Source: an uncultured Eggerthellaceae bacterium
GTDB lineage: Bacteria; Actinomycetota; Coriobacteriia; Coriobacteriales; Eggerthellaceae
Assembly (NCBI GenBank): GCA_946631805.1
Contig: CAMPAJ010000028.1
Span: 1 to 11,437, forward strand
Length of the DNA: 11,437 nucleotides
Reading direction: 5' to 3'
A model generated the notes under the pieces. That model saw only the letters and a program-made list of their open reading frames with translations. It was not told the origin of the DNA and searched no databases. Made by a program: the position numbers and the translations under genes. Shown piece after piece: positions 1 to 6,273 of this stretch; position 1 is the stretch's first letter; every line of letters starts with the position of its first letter.

Positions 1-142
1 TGGCAAGCGCCATGCCGATGACGCCGAAGAGGTTACCGCGGTTGGCGGTCTTCTGCTGCGAGAGACCCGCAAGGGCCAAGATGAACAGCAGTCCGGCCAG
101 GATATAGGCCAGCATCTCGAATTGCGTGAGCATCTCCAACAT
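1..142 (-). CDS. pntB: NAD(P) transhydrogenase beta subunit, N-terminal part (cut by window edge)
   Basis: PntB is the membrane subunit that carries the NADP(H)-binding domain and most of the proton path of the proton-translocating transhydrogenase. Only about 47 residues are inside the window. They begin MLEMLTQFEMLAYILAGLLF and continue with a Leu/Ala/Ile-rich membrane helix, then AGLSQQKTANRGNLFGVIGM. This matches the conserved PntB opening, where the first helix is followed by a Ser-rich turn, an Arg-Gly-Asn stretch and the second helix. The start at 142 lies one base after the pntA stop codon, with AGGAG about 11 nt upstream inside the pntA end, so translation is probably coupled to pntA. 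An in-frame ATG three codons later (133) is less likely because GGAG would abut it. The rest of the gene lies outside the window. Confidence 0.88.
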   Translation of the reverse strand, partial: MLEMLTQFEMLAYILAGLLFILALAGLSQQKTANRGNLFGVIGMALA

Positions 143-143
143 G

Positions 144-1682
144 TTACTCAGAGCTCCTCTGGAACATCTTCAGCATACGGTTCGTGACCAAAAAGCCGCC
201 GAAGATGTTGATCGAGGCGATGGTCATGGCTATGAACGCAAGCGCCACCACCACCGGGTTGTCGAAGTTCACGATCTGGAGCAGCGCGCCGACGATGATG
301 ATGCCCGAAATCGCATTCGTCTCGGACATGAGCGGCGTGTGCAGCGAATGGGTCACGTTCGTGATCACGTAGAAGCCCACGACGCAGGCCAGCATGAACA
401 CGATGAAATGGTTGGCCATCGCAGGCGGGGCGCCAACGATGAGCGCCACGGCCAGAATGCCCACGAGCACCTTCCACCAATGCTTCTGGAATGCCGACTT
501 CTGGGGCTCGGGCTCGGGTTCGGCGGCCTCCTCGACGGCCTTGGCAGCCGGAGCGGCCGAGACCTTGACGGGGGGAGGCGGCCACATGATGTTGCCGTCG
601 AGCGTCACGGCCACGCCGCGTTGCACCTCGTCGTCCATGTCCAGCACGAGCTCACCGTCCTTGCCGGGCGTCGTGAGCTTCAGGAAGTTCACGATGTTCT
701 GGCCGTACAGCTGGCTCGCCTGGCCGGGCATGCGGCCGGGAAGGTCGTTGTAGCCGATGATGGTAACGCCGTTGTCGGTGCGCACGACCTCGCCCACCTT
801 GGAAAGCTCGCAGTTACCTCCCAGTGCGGACGCGCCCATGTCGACGATGACCGAGCCGGGCTTCATGCCGGCAACGGCCTCCTTGGTGACGAGCAGCGGA
901 GCCGGACGACCGGGCACGGCTGCCGTCGTGATGACGATATCGTTCTTGGCGCACTGCTCGGTGTACACGGCCAGCGTGAGCTTCTGCTGCTCCTCGTCGA
1001 GGGCTTTGGCGTAACCGTCGGAGCTCTCCTGCTTGACCGGGATCTCGACGAACGTGCCGCCGAGCGACTCGACCTGGTCGGCAACCTCGGGGCGCACGTC
1101 GGTGGCCGAAACCTGCGCACCCATCGCGCCTGCCTGGCCAATAGCCGCAAGGCCCGCCACGCCCACGCCGATGACGTAAACCTTTGCAGGCTGCGTCTTA
1201 CCGGCGGCCGTGACCTGCCCGGTGAACGTGCGTCCGAACTCGTTGGCCGCCTCGATGACCGCACGGTAACCCGACACGTTCATCATGGACGAGCGCACGT
1301 CGAGCGACTGCGCGCGCGAGATGCGCGGCACCGCGTCCATGGCAAGCGCCGTGATGCCCATATCGTGGAAGCGATTGATGAGCTCGTCGTTACCCCACGG
1401 ATTCATGCGGGCGACGAGCGTCGCGCCGCGCTTGACGAGCGAAAGCTCCGCATCGGTCGGCGTGTCGAGGCACGTCACGATGTCGGCACCCCATGCCTCC
1501 TCTTTTGAAACGATGGCGGCTCCTGCCGCCTCGTACTGGTCGTCGAAATAGTTAGCGCGCACACCGGCCCCGGTTTCGACGCATACATCGTAGCCGAGCT
1601 TTATAAGCTTGCCCACGGTATCCGGCGAGGCCGCTACGAGCGTTTGCCCCTCGTATGGCTCTTTAGGTATGCCTATTCGCAT
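144..1682 (-). CDS. pntA: NAD(P) transhydrogenase alpha subunit
   Basis: PntA binds NAD(H) and, with PntB in the membrane, moves hydride between NAD(H) and NADP(H) coupled to proton flow. The product is 512 residues, about the size of the fused E. coli-type alpha subunit. Residues 1-160 are the alanine-dehydrogenase/PNT N-terminal domain (opening [33 protein letters not shown] at 122-141). The NAD-binding fold carries GVGVAG at 172-177 and an acidic residue after the second strand (ATDVRPEV). A Pro/Ala/Glu-rich linker (369-395) leads to four membrane helices near 404-420, 424-442, 458-472 and 476-500. An upstream in-frame start would add 30 residues, but 1682 is preferred because AAAGGAGG lies 4 nt upstream and the conserved family sequence begins there. 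The stop is one base before pntB. There is an apparently free-standing upstream region, so pntAB is probably its own transcript. Confidence 0.96.
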   Translation of the reverse strand: MRIGIPKEPYEGQTLVAASPDTVGKLIKLGYDVCVETGAGVRANYFDDQYEAAGAAIVSKEEAWGADIVTCLDTPTDAELSLVKRGATLVARMNPWGNDELINRFHDMGITALAMDAVPRISRAQSLDVRSSMMNVSGYRAVIEAANEFGRTFTGQVTAAGKTQPAKVYVIGVGVAGLAAIGQAGAMGAQVSATDVRPEVADQVESLGGTFVEIPVKQESSDGYAKALDEEQQKLTLAVYTEQCAKNDIVITTAAVPGRPAPLLVTKEAVAGMKPGSVIVDMGASALGGNCELSKVGEVVRTDNGVTIIGYNDLPGRMPGQASQLYGQNIVNFLKLTTPGKDGELVLDMDDEVQRGVAVTLDGNIMWPPPPVKVSAAPAAKAVEEAAEPEPEPQKSAFQKHWWKVLVGILAVALIVGAPPAMANHFIVFMLACVVGFYVITNVTHSLHTPLMSETNAISGIIIVGALLQIVNFDNPVVVALAFIAMTIASINIFGGFLVTNRMLKMFQRSSE

Positions 1683-1759
1683 AACCCCTCCTTTCAAATC
1701 CCCTTCATCTCGTAGAGCGCGCATCCCCAAGCGTGCATCGAGACGTTTGCCACATTTTT

Positions 1760-1786
1760 TGTAAGGTACCACTATAGTCCTTTACA
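1760..1786 (-). promoter_or_regulatory. Inverted repeat flanking a TATAGT box upstream of pntA
   Basis: Read on the minus strand, TGTAAAGG and CCTTACA form an imperfect inverted repeat with a 12-nt centre that contains TATAGT, a 5/6 match to the actinobacterial/sigma-70 -10 hexamer. No good -35 sits 16-18 nt upstream, so the promoter call is weak. If TATAGT is the -10 box, the leader to the pntA start is roughly 80 nt and a protein bound to the repeat would block it. The arms do not match the Rex consensus I know. Confidence 0.3.
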
Positions 1787-1950
1787 GAACAATCCTCCGA
1801 ATGGCCACATAGGTTACCCAACCGACCCCTTCCCCGCAGAAAGTCGGCCCCTTCGAACTGTGCCAATCGATTACCCCCATTTGGCTTACCCTGCGGCAAA
1901 AACGAGGAGAGGCCCTACCTTATTTGCGCAGATCGGACCCTGGTTCCCAA

Positions 1951-1980
1951 GAGTGTATGCGCGCTCGCGCAACCGCACTC
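1951..1980. other. GC-rich imperfect hairpin downstream of the orphan response regulator
   Basis: GAGTG/CACTC (5 bp) encloses TGCGCG/CGCGCA (6 bp) with a two-base turn. It lies about 70 nt after the regulator stop codon. It has no T-tract on either side, so an intrinsic terminator is possible but not shown. Confidence 0.35.
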
Positions 1981-1987
1981 GACCGAA

Positions 1988-2009
1988 GCCTCGAGGAAAC
2001 TCATGAGGC
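1988..2009. other. Small hairpin with GAAA loop after the orphan response regulator
   Basis: GCCTC-GAG pairs with CTC-(AT)-GAGGC around a GAAA tetraloop when read on the plus strand; the minus strand gives a TTTC loop. It is 39 nt past the regulator stop codon. No T-run follows on the minus strand. It may contribute to transcript ending or 3' end stability. Confidence 0.3.
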
Positions 2010-2047
2010 ATCCACTAACAAATAAAGGTAGGTTGAACAATTGCAAG

Positions 2048-2716
2048 CTACTTTACCAATCCGGCATTCAGCGCGAACACCGCCGCCTGAACACGGTTTT
2101 CCAAGCCGAGTTTGGCAAGTATAAGGCTCAAGCGCTTCTTGACGGTGCTCTCGCCAATGTATAGGCGCGCCCCGATTTCGCGGTTCGACTCCCCGAGGGC
2201 GACGTAGTACAGGATTTGCCGCTCGATTTCGGTAAGCGCCGATAGGAGCCCCGTCGACTCAGCATTCGCCCGCCATATCCCCTGGCGTCGGCGAATTGCG
2301 TGAAGGCAGATCTGCACCGCCTCTCCCGACAGGACGATATCCCCCGCAAGCACTTCGCGCAACCTGCTGCGAAGCTGGTATCCGTGGATGTTCTTCAGAA
2401 GGTACCCGCGCGCGCCATGCAAAAAAGCTGCCACTAAGCTGTCTTCATCGATGGAGGAAGACAGCATAACCACGGCAAGCATAGGCATTTCGTCTGCGAT
2501 GACCTTCAACGCATCGATCCCGCTCATCTCGGGCATGGAAATATCCATGAGCACGAGGTCGGGATTCAAGCTCCTGCACAGCGCAAGCGCCTCCACCCCC
2601 GTCGAGCCCTCGCCGACTATCTCGAAATCGTCCCAGCGCTCGAAAAGCCCCCGAAGGCAATCTCGATACAGCACATGGTCGTCGGCAAGGACGACCTTTG
2701 CGGCTTTTCGATTCAT
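2048..2716 (-). CDS. NarL/LuxR-family response regulator (orphan)
   Basis: This is a 222-residue two-component response regulator that would bind DNA when phosphorylated. The receiver domain (about 6-125) has the acidic pair D12/D13, the phospho-acceptor D58 in VLMDISMPEMSG, S86 in the switch position and K108 in RGYLLKN. The LuxR-type helix-turn-helix (about 159-220) contains SNREIGARLYIGESTVKKRL and ends NRVQAAVFALNAGL. The recognition helix has VKKRL where the family usually has VKxHL or VKNH. The start at 2716 follows GAGGGG by 5 nt. No kinase gene is adjacent, so its partner is unknown. It is a paralogue of the regulator at 5567-6271 by order and residues throughout both domains. Position before pntAB is suggestive only, because 365 bp separate them. 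Confidence 0.92.
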   Translation of the reverse strand: MNRKAAKVVLADDHVLYRDCLRGLFERWDDFEIVGEGSTGVEALALCRSLNPDLVLMDISMPEMSGIDALKVIADEMPMLAVVMLSSSIDEDSLVAAFLHGARGYLLKNIHGYQLRSRLREVLAGDIVLSGEAVQICLHAIRRRQGIWRANAESTGLLSALTEIERQILYYVALGESNREIGARLYIGESTVKKRLSLILAKLGLENRVQAAVFALNAGLVK

Positions 2717-2806
2717 GGCTACCCCTCAAAGCGCACGATTCGCGCCAGCAGTCGCTAGGATTGTGAACTACCTCCGCGTTTAACGGCCGTCGGCATCGCA
2801 TCGAAT

Positions 2807-2831
2807 GAGTCGCAGGGCATTCCTGCAACTC
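2807..2831. promoter_or_regulatory. 10-bp inverted repeat upstream of the orphan response regulator
   Basis: GAGTCGCAGG and CCTGCAACTC form an inverted repeat with one mismatch around a 5-nt centre, 91-115 bp upstream of the regulator start. The 25-bp length and near-perfect symmetry fit a dimeric regulator's operator better than a terminator, since no T-run follows on either strand. No clear -10/-35 pair could be fixed beside it. Confidence 0.4.
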
Positions 2832-2835
2832 ATAC

Positions 2836-2854
2836 CCGGCGGGCGCATCGCCGG
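2836..2854. other. Short GC inverted repeat upstream of the orphan response regulator
   Basis: CCGGCG and CGCCGG are perfectly complementary around a 7-nt centre, directly beside the 2807-2831 repeat. This could be a second operator half or a simple GC-rich coincidence. Confidence 0.25.
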
Positions 2855-2890
2855 TCCCATGTCCATGATGGATCAACGTGAAGTCGAGCT

Positions 2891-2925
2891 AAAAGAGGGC
2901 GAGCCGAATGGGGATCGGCCCGCCC
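2891..2925 (-). terminator. Intrinsic terminator of the dehydrogenase gene
   Basis: On the minus strand, 45 nt after the dehydrogenase stop codon, an 11-bp stem (GGGCGGGCCGA pairing with TCGGCTCGCCC, one G-T wobble) closes a 7-nt loop and is followed by TCTTTT. It separates the dehydrogenase transcript from the orphan regulator. Confidence 0.85.
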
Positions 2926-2969
2926 TTCGCATGGTGTGCGTCGAGCAGCAAACGCGCCCGATCCGCTGG

Positions 2970-4001
2970 TTATTCGCCTTCGATCCTGAAGATCGTCTTC
3001 AACCCGGCGTTCTTATCGCATGCAGTCTCGAATGCCTTCTGGTATTCGTCGAGCGCGAATTCGCTCGTGATGATGCTCGCGATGTCAACGCGCTTATCCT
3101 GCAGGACCTCGATGACCTCGGCGGCGTCGGCAGGCGTGTAGGCACGCGAGCCGGTGACCGTGAACTCCTTGCTCATGAATTCGTTGGGCAGGATCTCGAG
3201 CGGACGCCCGTCGAGGCCCAGCGTTGCAAACACCGATCCAGGACGGCCGTTGTCCATGTAGTCGCGAATCAAGACGCCCAAGCCCACGTAGTCGAGATAC
3301 TTGTCGACATTGGCGCGCTCGTAGCCGTTGATGTTGGCCATGCCGAATTTCTCCGCGGCGTACTCGTGGATGCTCGCCTCGGTGTTATCGAACACGTCAG
3401 CGCCCAAACCACGTGCGAACTCGATGCGCTGAGGCATCTGCTCGGCCACAAAGATGTTCTCGACGCCCTGATGACGCATGGCCGCCCAGCCCATGAGGCC
3501 TATGGGGCCGGCACCCCACATGGCAACGTTGTCGGAGGCCTGGACGCCAGCGCGGTTCTTGCAGTGCGTGCCAACGCCGAACGGCTCGATGAGCACGGCG
3601 GAACGCAGGGGCACGTCATCGGGAATCAGGTGAACGGTCTTGCCCTGTACGGCCTCGATCGTCGAGGCGTACTCGGCGAAACCACCGGCCATGCACGAGA
3701 ACCGAGAGCCCATCTCGGTGCAGAAGTTCGGATCGACCCACACGCGGTCTCCCTCTTTGAAGTCGGCCACGTCCTTACCGACCTCGGCAACATAGCCAAC
3801 GAACTCGTGACCGAACTTGGAGCCGTCCATCACGCCTCCGTACAGTCCGCCCTTCGTGAACGCATGCACATCGGAGCCGCAGATGCCCGCATAGGCAACC
3901 TTGACGACGATGCCGTTGTCCGAACATTCGGGAATCGGAACCTCTTGAAGCTCGACCTCACCCTTGGTTTTGAAGATCAATTGCTTCATCGTGCCTTCCA
4001 T
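2970..4001 (-). CDS. Zinc-type medium-chain alcohol/polyol dehydrogenase
   Basis: This 343-residue protein belongs to the medium-chain dehydrogenase/reductase superfamily, which oxidises alcohols or reduces carbonyls with NAD(P). The GroES-like domain has the catalytic zinc ligands C41 (in GICGSD), H65 (in GHEFVG) and E139 (in LIEPFGVG). The nucleotide fold carries GAGPIG at 163-168, and E187 after the second strand favours NAD(H). The structural-zinc lobe, usually four closely spaced cysteines around residue 95, is shortened and keeps only C94 and C103, so it probably binds no second zinc. The start at 4001 has AGGAG 6 nt upstream; an in-frame ATG four codons later (3989) is a possible alternative. 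It is flanked by its own upstream region and a strong terminator, so it is probably monocistronic. Sorbitol, threonine or butanediol dehydrogenase-like roles are all possible, and the substrate is not readable. Confidence 0.9.
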   Translation of the reverse strand: MEGTMKQLIFKTKGEVELQEVPIPECSDNGIVVKVAYAGICGSDVHAFTKGGLYGGVMDGSKFGHEFVGYVAEVGKDVADFKEGDRVWVDPNFCTEMGSRFSCMAGGFAEYASTIEAVQGKTVHLIPDDVPLRSAVLIEPFGVGTHCKNRAGVQASDNVAMWGAGPIGLMGWAAMRHQGVENIFVAEQMPQRIEFARGLGADVFDNTEASIHEYAAEKFGMANINGYERANVDKYLDYVGLGVLIRDYMDNGRPGSVFATLGLDGRPLEILPNEFMSKEFTVTGSRAYTPADAAEVIEVLQDKRVDIASIITSEFALDEYQKAFETACDKNAGLKTIFRIEGE

Positions 4002-4076
4002 TTCCCACTCCTCTCATCACTCGACTTAACCACTGTTCTTGCGTATATCCAGGCCGTTTGGATGCAATACGACCGT

Positions 4077-4100
4077 AACGCCTTCCCATCTCAAGGCGTT
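4077..4100. promoter_or_regulatory. Perfect 8-bp inverted repeat upstream of the dehydrogenase
   Basis: AACGCCTT and AAGGCGTT are exact inverted copies around an 8-nt centre, 76-99 bp upstream of the dehydrogenase start. No T-tract follows on either strand, so an operator is more likely than a terminator. A separate 10-bp palindrome (CGGTGCACCG) lies at 4148-4157 in the same upstream region. Confidence 0.4.
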
Positions 4101-4248
4101 CAGAACAATGCGAATGTCTTTCGAGAAAACGCGGGAACCTACGCTCCCGGTGCACCGCGCGCTGAGTTGTTTCGAAAAGGAGGCTCGAATGTATCTTGGG
4201 CGCACCCCCCTACGCAGCGCAGTTCACCGCGTTTTCGTGCCCTATCTC

Positions 4249-4494
4249 TTATTGGCCAGGCGCTTTGGGTGCACTTGGCGCCTTGGGAGCAGTAGGGGCC
4301 TTGGGGGCGGCAGGAGCTGCCGGCGCCGCGCCCATAATGTTTGCAGCGTCGAGCTTGGCCTGATCGGCGTCAAAGTCGATCTTCTGTTTTTCGAGCGGGG
4401 CTCCGCACTCGGCGCACTCCTTGGCGATGGGCTTGTTCATCTTGCCACAAACCGGGCATTTGTTCATTTGCATTTCGGCTGGTCTAAAGCACAC
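4249..4494 (-). CDS. Small zinc-ribbon protein with Pro/Ala/Lys-rich tail
   Basis: The product is 81 residues. Two CxxC knuckles (C13/C16 in CPVCG and C27/C30 in CAECG) make a short zinc ribbon of the rubredoxin/zinc-ribbon type. After a charged linker (EKQKIDFDADQAK), the last 27 residues are almost only Ala, Pro and Lys with a repeated PKAP unit, which should be disordered. The GTG at 4494 is chosen because AAGGAG lies 6 nt upstream; ATG codons at 4473 and 4467 lie further in and have no such site. Function is unknown: the ribbon suggests binding to a protein or nucleic acid partner. It follows a terminator at 4661-4690 and so probably has its own promoter. I see no clear terminator after it. 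Confidence 0.8.
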   Translation of the reverse strand: MCFRPAEMQMNKCPVCGKMNKPIAKECAECGAPLEKQKIDFDADQAKLDAANIMGAAPAAPAAPKAPTAPKAPSAPKAPGQ

Positions 4495-4521
4495 GCTGAA
4501 CTCCTTCTTTCAGTAGCTTCC

Positions 4522-4555
4522 AGTACTAGATCCTCCTCCTGATCTTTGTACTAGT
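4522..4555. repeat. GTACTAG direct repeats and paired GATC sites upstream of the zinc-ribbon gene
   Basis: GTACTAG occurs at 4523-4529 and 4548-4554, a 25-bp period. Between the copies, two GATC sites flank CTCCTCCT. Because GTAC and GATC are self-complementary, the block also folds as a weak hairpin whose loop reads AGGAGGAG on the minus strand. It ends about 28 nt upstream of the zinc-ribbon start, in the promoter/leader position. A regulatory role is a guess. Confidence 0.35.
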
Positions 4556-4616
4556 TTACGGATACCGCATGGCGCGCATAATCCTCCATCGGCCCCCATT
4601 GGGGTATCCAATCGGC

Positions 4617-4644
4617 GCTTTTTCACGCTTTTACGCGAAAAAGC
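4617..4644. other. Inverted repeat GCTTTTTC/GAAAAAGC
   Basis: Eight perfectly complementary bases surround a 12-nt centre, just downstream of the terminator at 4661-4690 in minus-strand order. Its A/T-rich arms could act as a backup or bidirectional terminator. Confidence 0.4.
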
Positions 4645-4660
4645 CAAAGCACGCCTTGCG

Positions 4661-4690
4661 AAAAGGGCGCCCGACGGCGCAGGGACGCCC
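4661..4690 (-). terminator. Terminator of the kinase-regulator-FKBP-Cys-rich operon
   Basis: On the minus strand, 37 nt after the Cys-rich gene's stop codon, GGGCG-(T)-CCC pairs with GGG-CGCCC around a 9-nt loop (8 bp with one bulged base) and is followed directly by TTTTCG. Confidence 0.6.
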
Positions 4691-4727
4691 CGTGGCGCGC
4701 ACCTTCGAACGCCGATCAGCCACGAAA

Positions 4728-5099
4728 TTACTCGGCTTGGATCTTTCCCACTGGAACCATATGAGGACATTGGGGGACGCCGTCGATATGAGGTTCGTTG
4801 CGGCGGCCGCAGGGGAATCCGCACACGATGCGGCTCCTGGTGCAGGGCGCAGGCTCAACGACGCCCCTGAACGTTTCGGTGAGGTCCTCGCCGCAGAACT
4901 TGCATACAGGCGCGCAGATGTCGCCCCGCTGGAGCATTTTCTTCTCGATGATGCTCGGCTTGTGCGGCAAGTCGTATATGACCAGATACTGCTCGCGTCC
5001 CATTTCGGCGGGCATACCGCACGCGGGACAGGTCGAGTCGATGATGCGTTTGGGCCGGCAATCCCCGCAACGGGGATTGCACGATGAGGCATAGCACAT
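4728..5099 (-). CDS. Small cysteine-rich (probable metal-binding) protein of unknown function
   Basis: The 123-residue product has 13 cysteines (2, 7, 11, 14, 24, 27, 62, 66, 69, 86, 93, 97, 111), many in CxxC or CxxxC spacing: CNPRCGDC near the N-terminus, CPAC at 24-27, CAPVCKFC at 62-69 and CGFPC at 93-97. This fits two to three zinc-ribbon-like or iron-sulfur sites. No membrane helix or signal peptide is visible. I do not recognise the family. It starts 9 bp after the FKBP stop codon with AGGG about 7 nt upstream, so it is translated from the same transcript as the FKBP. It is followed by a terminator and is therefore the last gene of the operon. A chaperone-partner, metal-delivery or transcript-binding role is possible. 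Nothing in the sequence decides between these. Confidence 0.75.
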   Translation of the reverse strand: MCYASSCNPRCGDCRPKRIIDSTCPACGMPAEMGREQYLVIYDLPHKPSIIEKKMLQRGDICAPVCKFCGEDLTETFRGVVEPAPCTRSRIVCGFPCGRRNEPHIDGVPQCPHMVPVGKIQAE

Positions 5100-5108
5100 G
5101 ACCGCACC

Positions 5109-5534
5109 CTAGCCCACGATGTCGACGAGCTTGATGTAGAAGTTCAGCGCCTTGCCTGCAAGCTCGTGGTTATGGTCGAAGTAGATGCGGCCGTCTTCGA
5201 TCTTGAGCACCTTTACTCGCATCTCGTCGTCGCCTACCGGGATTTCGATGTACTCGCCCACGGGCAGCTTGAAAGCGTTGGGGAATAGCGCCACCGGGAC
5301 TTTCTCGATAAGGCTCTCGTCGTAGTTGCCGTACGCCTGCTCGGCGGGTATGCGCACCGTGGTCTCCTCCCCCGGCTTCAAACCGCAAACGGCCTGCTCG
5401 AATGCGGGCAGCATCTCGCCCGAGCCGATTATGAACTCAAAGGGTTCCTCCACCAGAAACGAATTGCTGAACTCCGAACCATTGTCGAGCGTGCCCACGA
5501 AATGTACCCTCACCTGATCGCCATTACTCGGCAT
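5109..5534 (-). CDS. SlyD-like FKBP-type peptidyl-prolyl cis-trans isomerase
   Basis: This 141-residue cytosolic prolyl isomerase/chaperone belongs to the SlyD-like FKBP group. FKBP strands are seen in VRVHFVGTLDNGSEF and in FIIGSGEMLPAFEQAVCGLK. An inserted flap-type segment carries AYGNYDESLIEKVPVALFP. The protein closes with DHNHELAGKALNFYIKLV, the SlyD signature. The His/Cys-rich metal-binding tail of E. coli SlyD is absent. The ATG at 5534 is chosen because AAGGAGG is 6 nt upstream; the TTG at 5540 would touch that site. It follows the response regulator by 32 bp and precedes the Cys-rich gene by 9 bp. The setting suggests help with folding of a metalloprotein, perhaps the molybdoenzyme nearby, but that is inference. 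Confidence 0.93.
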   Translation of the reverse strand: MPSNGDQVRVHFVGTLDNGSEFSNSFLVEEPFEFIIGSGEMLPAFEQAVCGLKPGEETTVRIPAEQAYGNYDESLIEKVPVALFPNAFKLPVGEYIEIPVGDDEMRVKVLKIEDGRIYFDHNHELAGKALNFYIKLVDIVG

Positions 5535-5566
5535 GGCCAACCTCCTTTTACCTTAAAACGCATTCC

Positions 5567-6271
5567 CTACGTAAAGCTTTGAGCATCGTCGGCAAGCCCA
5601 TGCCGAACTGCATACACGGCCACTTGCACGCGATTGCTCAGGGACAATTTGTCCATTATCGCCCTAAGCCGTTTCTTGACCAAACCAGGGCTGATGTAAA
5701 GCTCCGCTCCGATGGCCTCATTGGAAAGCCCGCGTGCGACGAGGCGCACGACATCGCGCTCATCCGCGTCGAGTTTCGCATCGGGCTCCGCTTCCTTCAA
5801 ACGAGAAGAAGTATAGGGCCTGGCGACTGCTTTCGACACGAGGAACTTCGCCACCGAAGCCGACACGACCGTCTCGCCCTTGAGCGCCTCTTTCAAGTAA
5901 ACTCGAAGCTGCCTTGAAGGCGTTTCCTTGAGCAGGTAGCCGCGCACTCCGGCATCGAATGCTTGCATGAGGTCGTTTTCATCCACCGATACCGTGAGCA
6001 TGACCACTGTGGTGCTTTCGCACTCCTGAATTATCCTGCGCGCTGCCTCAACGCCGGCCATCATGGGCATATTGTTGTCCATGACGACCATGTCGGGACG
6101 ATGCTTCCGGCAAAACGAGAGCGCATGCCACCCATCGGCCGCTTCCCCCACGACTTGGAATTCCGGCCAATGCTTCATGATCTCGTGCAAACCTTCGCGA
6201 TATAGCGCCTGGTCATCAACGATTAACACCTGTGCCGGCGCAGCTTTGGGAAGCTTCGTCGAGGCTTTCAT
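5567..6271 (-). CDS. NarL/LuxR-family response regulator paired with the adjacent kinase
   Basis: The product is 234 residues. The receiver domain (about 13-130) has acidic D19/D20, phospho-acceptor D65 in VVMDNNMPMMAG, T93 and K115 in RGYLLKE, so it looks phosphorylation-competent. A LuxR helix-turn-helix (about 165-226) contains SNEAIGAELYISPGLVKKRL and ends NRVQVAVYAVRHGLADD. The start at 6271 is preferred over an upstream in-frame start because it falls 2 nt after the kinase stop codon, with AGGG about 9 nt upstream; the longer reading would run back into the kinase. The arrangement says kinase and regulator are made together. Its likely targets are the nearby molybdoenzyme operon and its own promoter, by analogy with other local two-component pairs. 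It is paralogous to the regulator at 2048-2716. Confidence 0.92.
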   Translation of the reverse strand: MKASTKLPKAAPAQVLIVDDQALYREGLHEIMKHWPEFQVVGEAADGWHALSFCRKHRPDMVVMDNNMPMMAGVEAARRIIQECESTTVVMLTVSVDENDLMQAFDAGVRGYLLKETPSRQLRVYLKEALKGETVVSASVAKFLVSKAVARPYTSSRLKEAEPDAKLDADERDVVRLVARGLSNEAIGAELYISPGLVKKRLRAIMDKLSLSNRVQVAVYAVRHGLADDAQSFT

Positions 6272-6273
6272 GG

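Larger units (their letters stand above)
1683..2047. other. Gene-free stretch upstream of pntA (365 bp)
   Basis: I see no convincing gene here. Short open frames lack family-like sequence. The side next to pntA should hold its promoter and leader. The only structured signals are the inverted repeat at 1760-1786 and two GC-rich hairpins at 1951-1980 and 1988-2009 just after the response regulator gene, each listed separately. Confidence 0.6.

Noticed and set aside
126..1508. 460-codon plus-strand open frame over pntA
   Set aside because: His/Arg/Asp-rich shadow of pntA, with no ribosome site or domain-like sequence.
2805..4295. 496-codon plus-strand open frame
   Set aside because: It is the antisense of the dehydrogenase gene. 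Its His/Arg/Val/Asp-rich product is typical of a GC-rich shadow frame, and the opposite strand encodes clear catalytic motifs.
4189..4542. Plus-strand reading frame with an excellent ribosome site (AAAAGGAGG, 5 nt before ATG)
   Set aside because: It runs antisense through the well-supported zinc-ribbon gene, its protein has no recognisable family features, and its composition is that of the opposite strand of a coding region. The ribosome-site match is probably chance.
5532..5540. TTG at 5540 as the FKBP start
   Set aside because: It directly abuts the AAGGAGG site, leaving no spacing. The ATG at 5534 has a normal 6-nt spacing.
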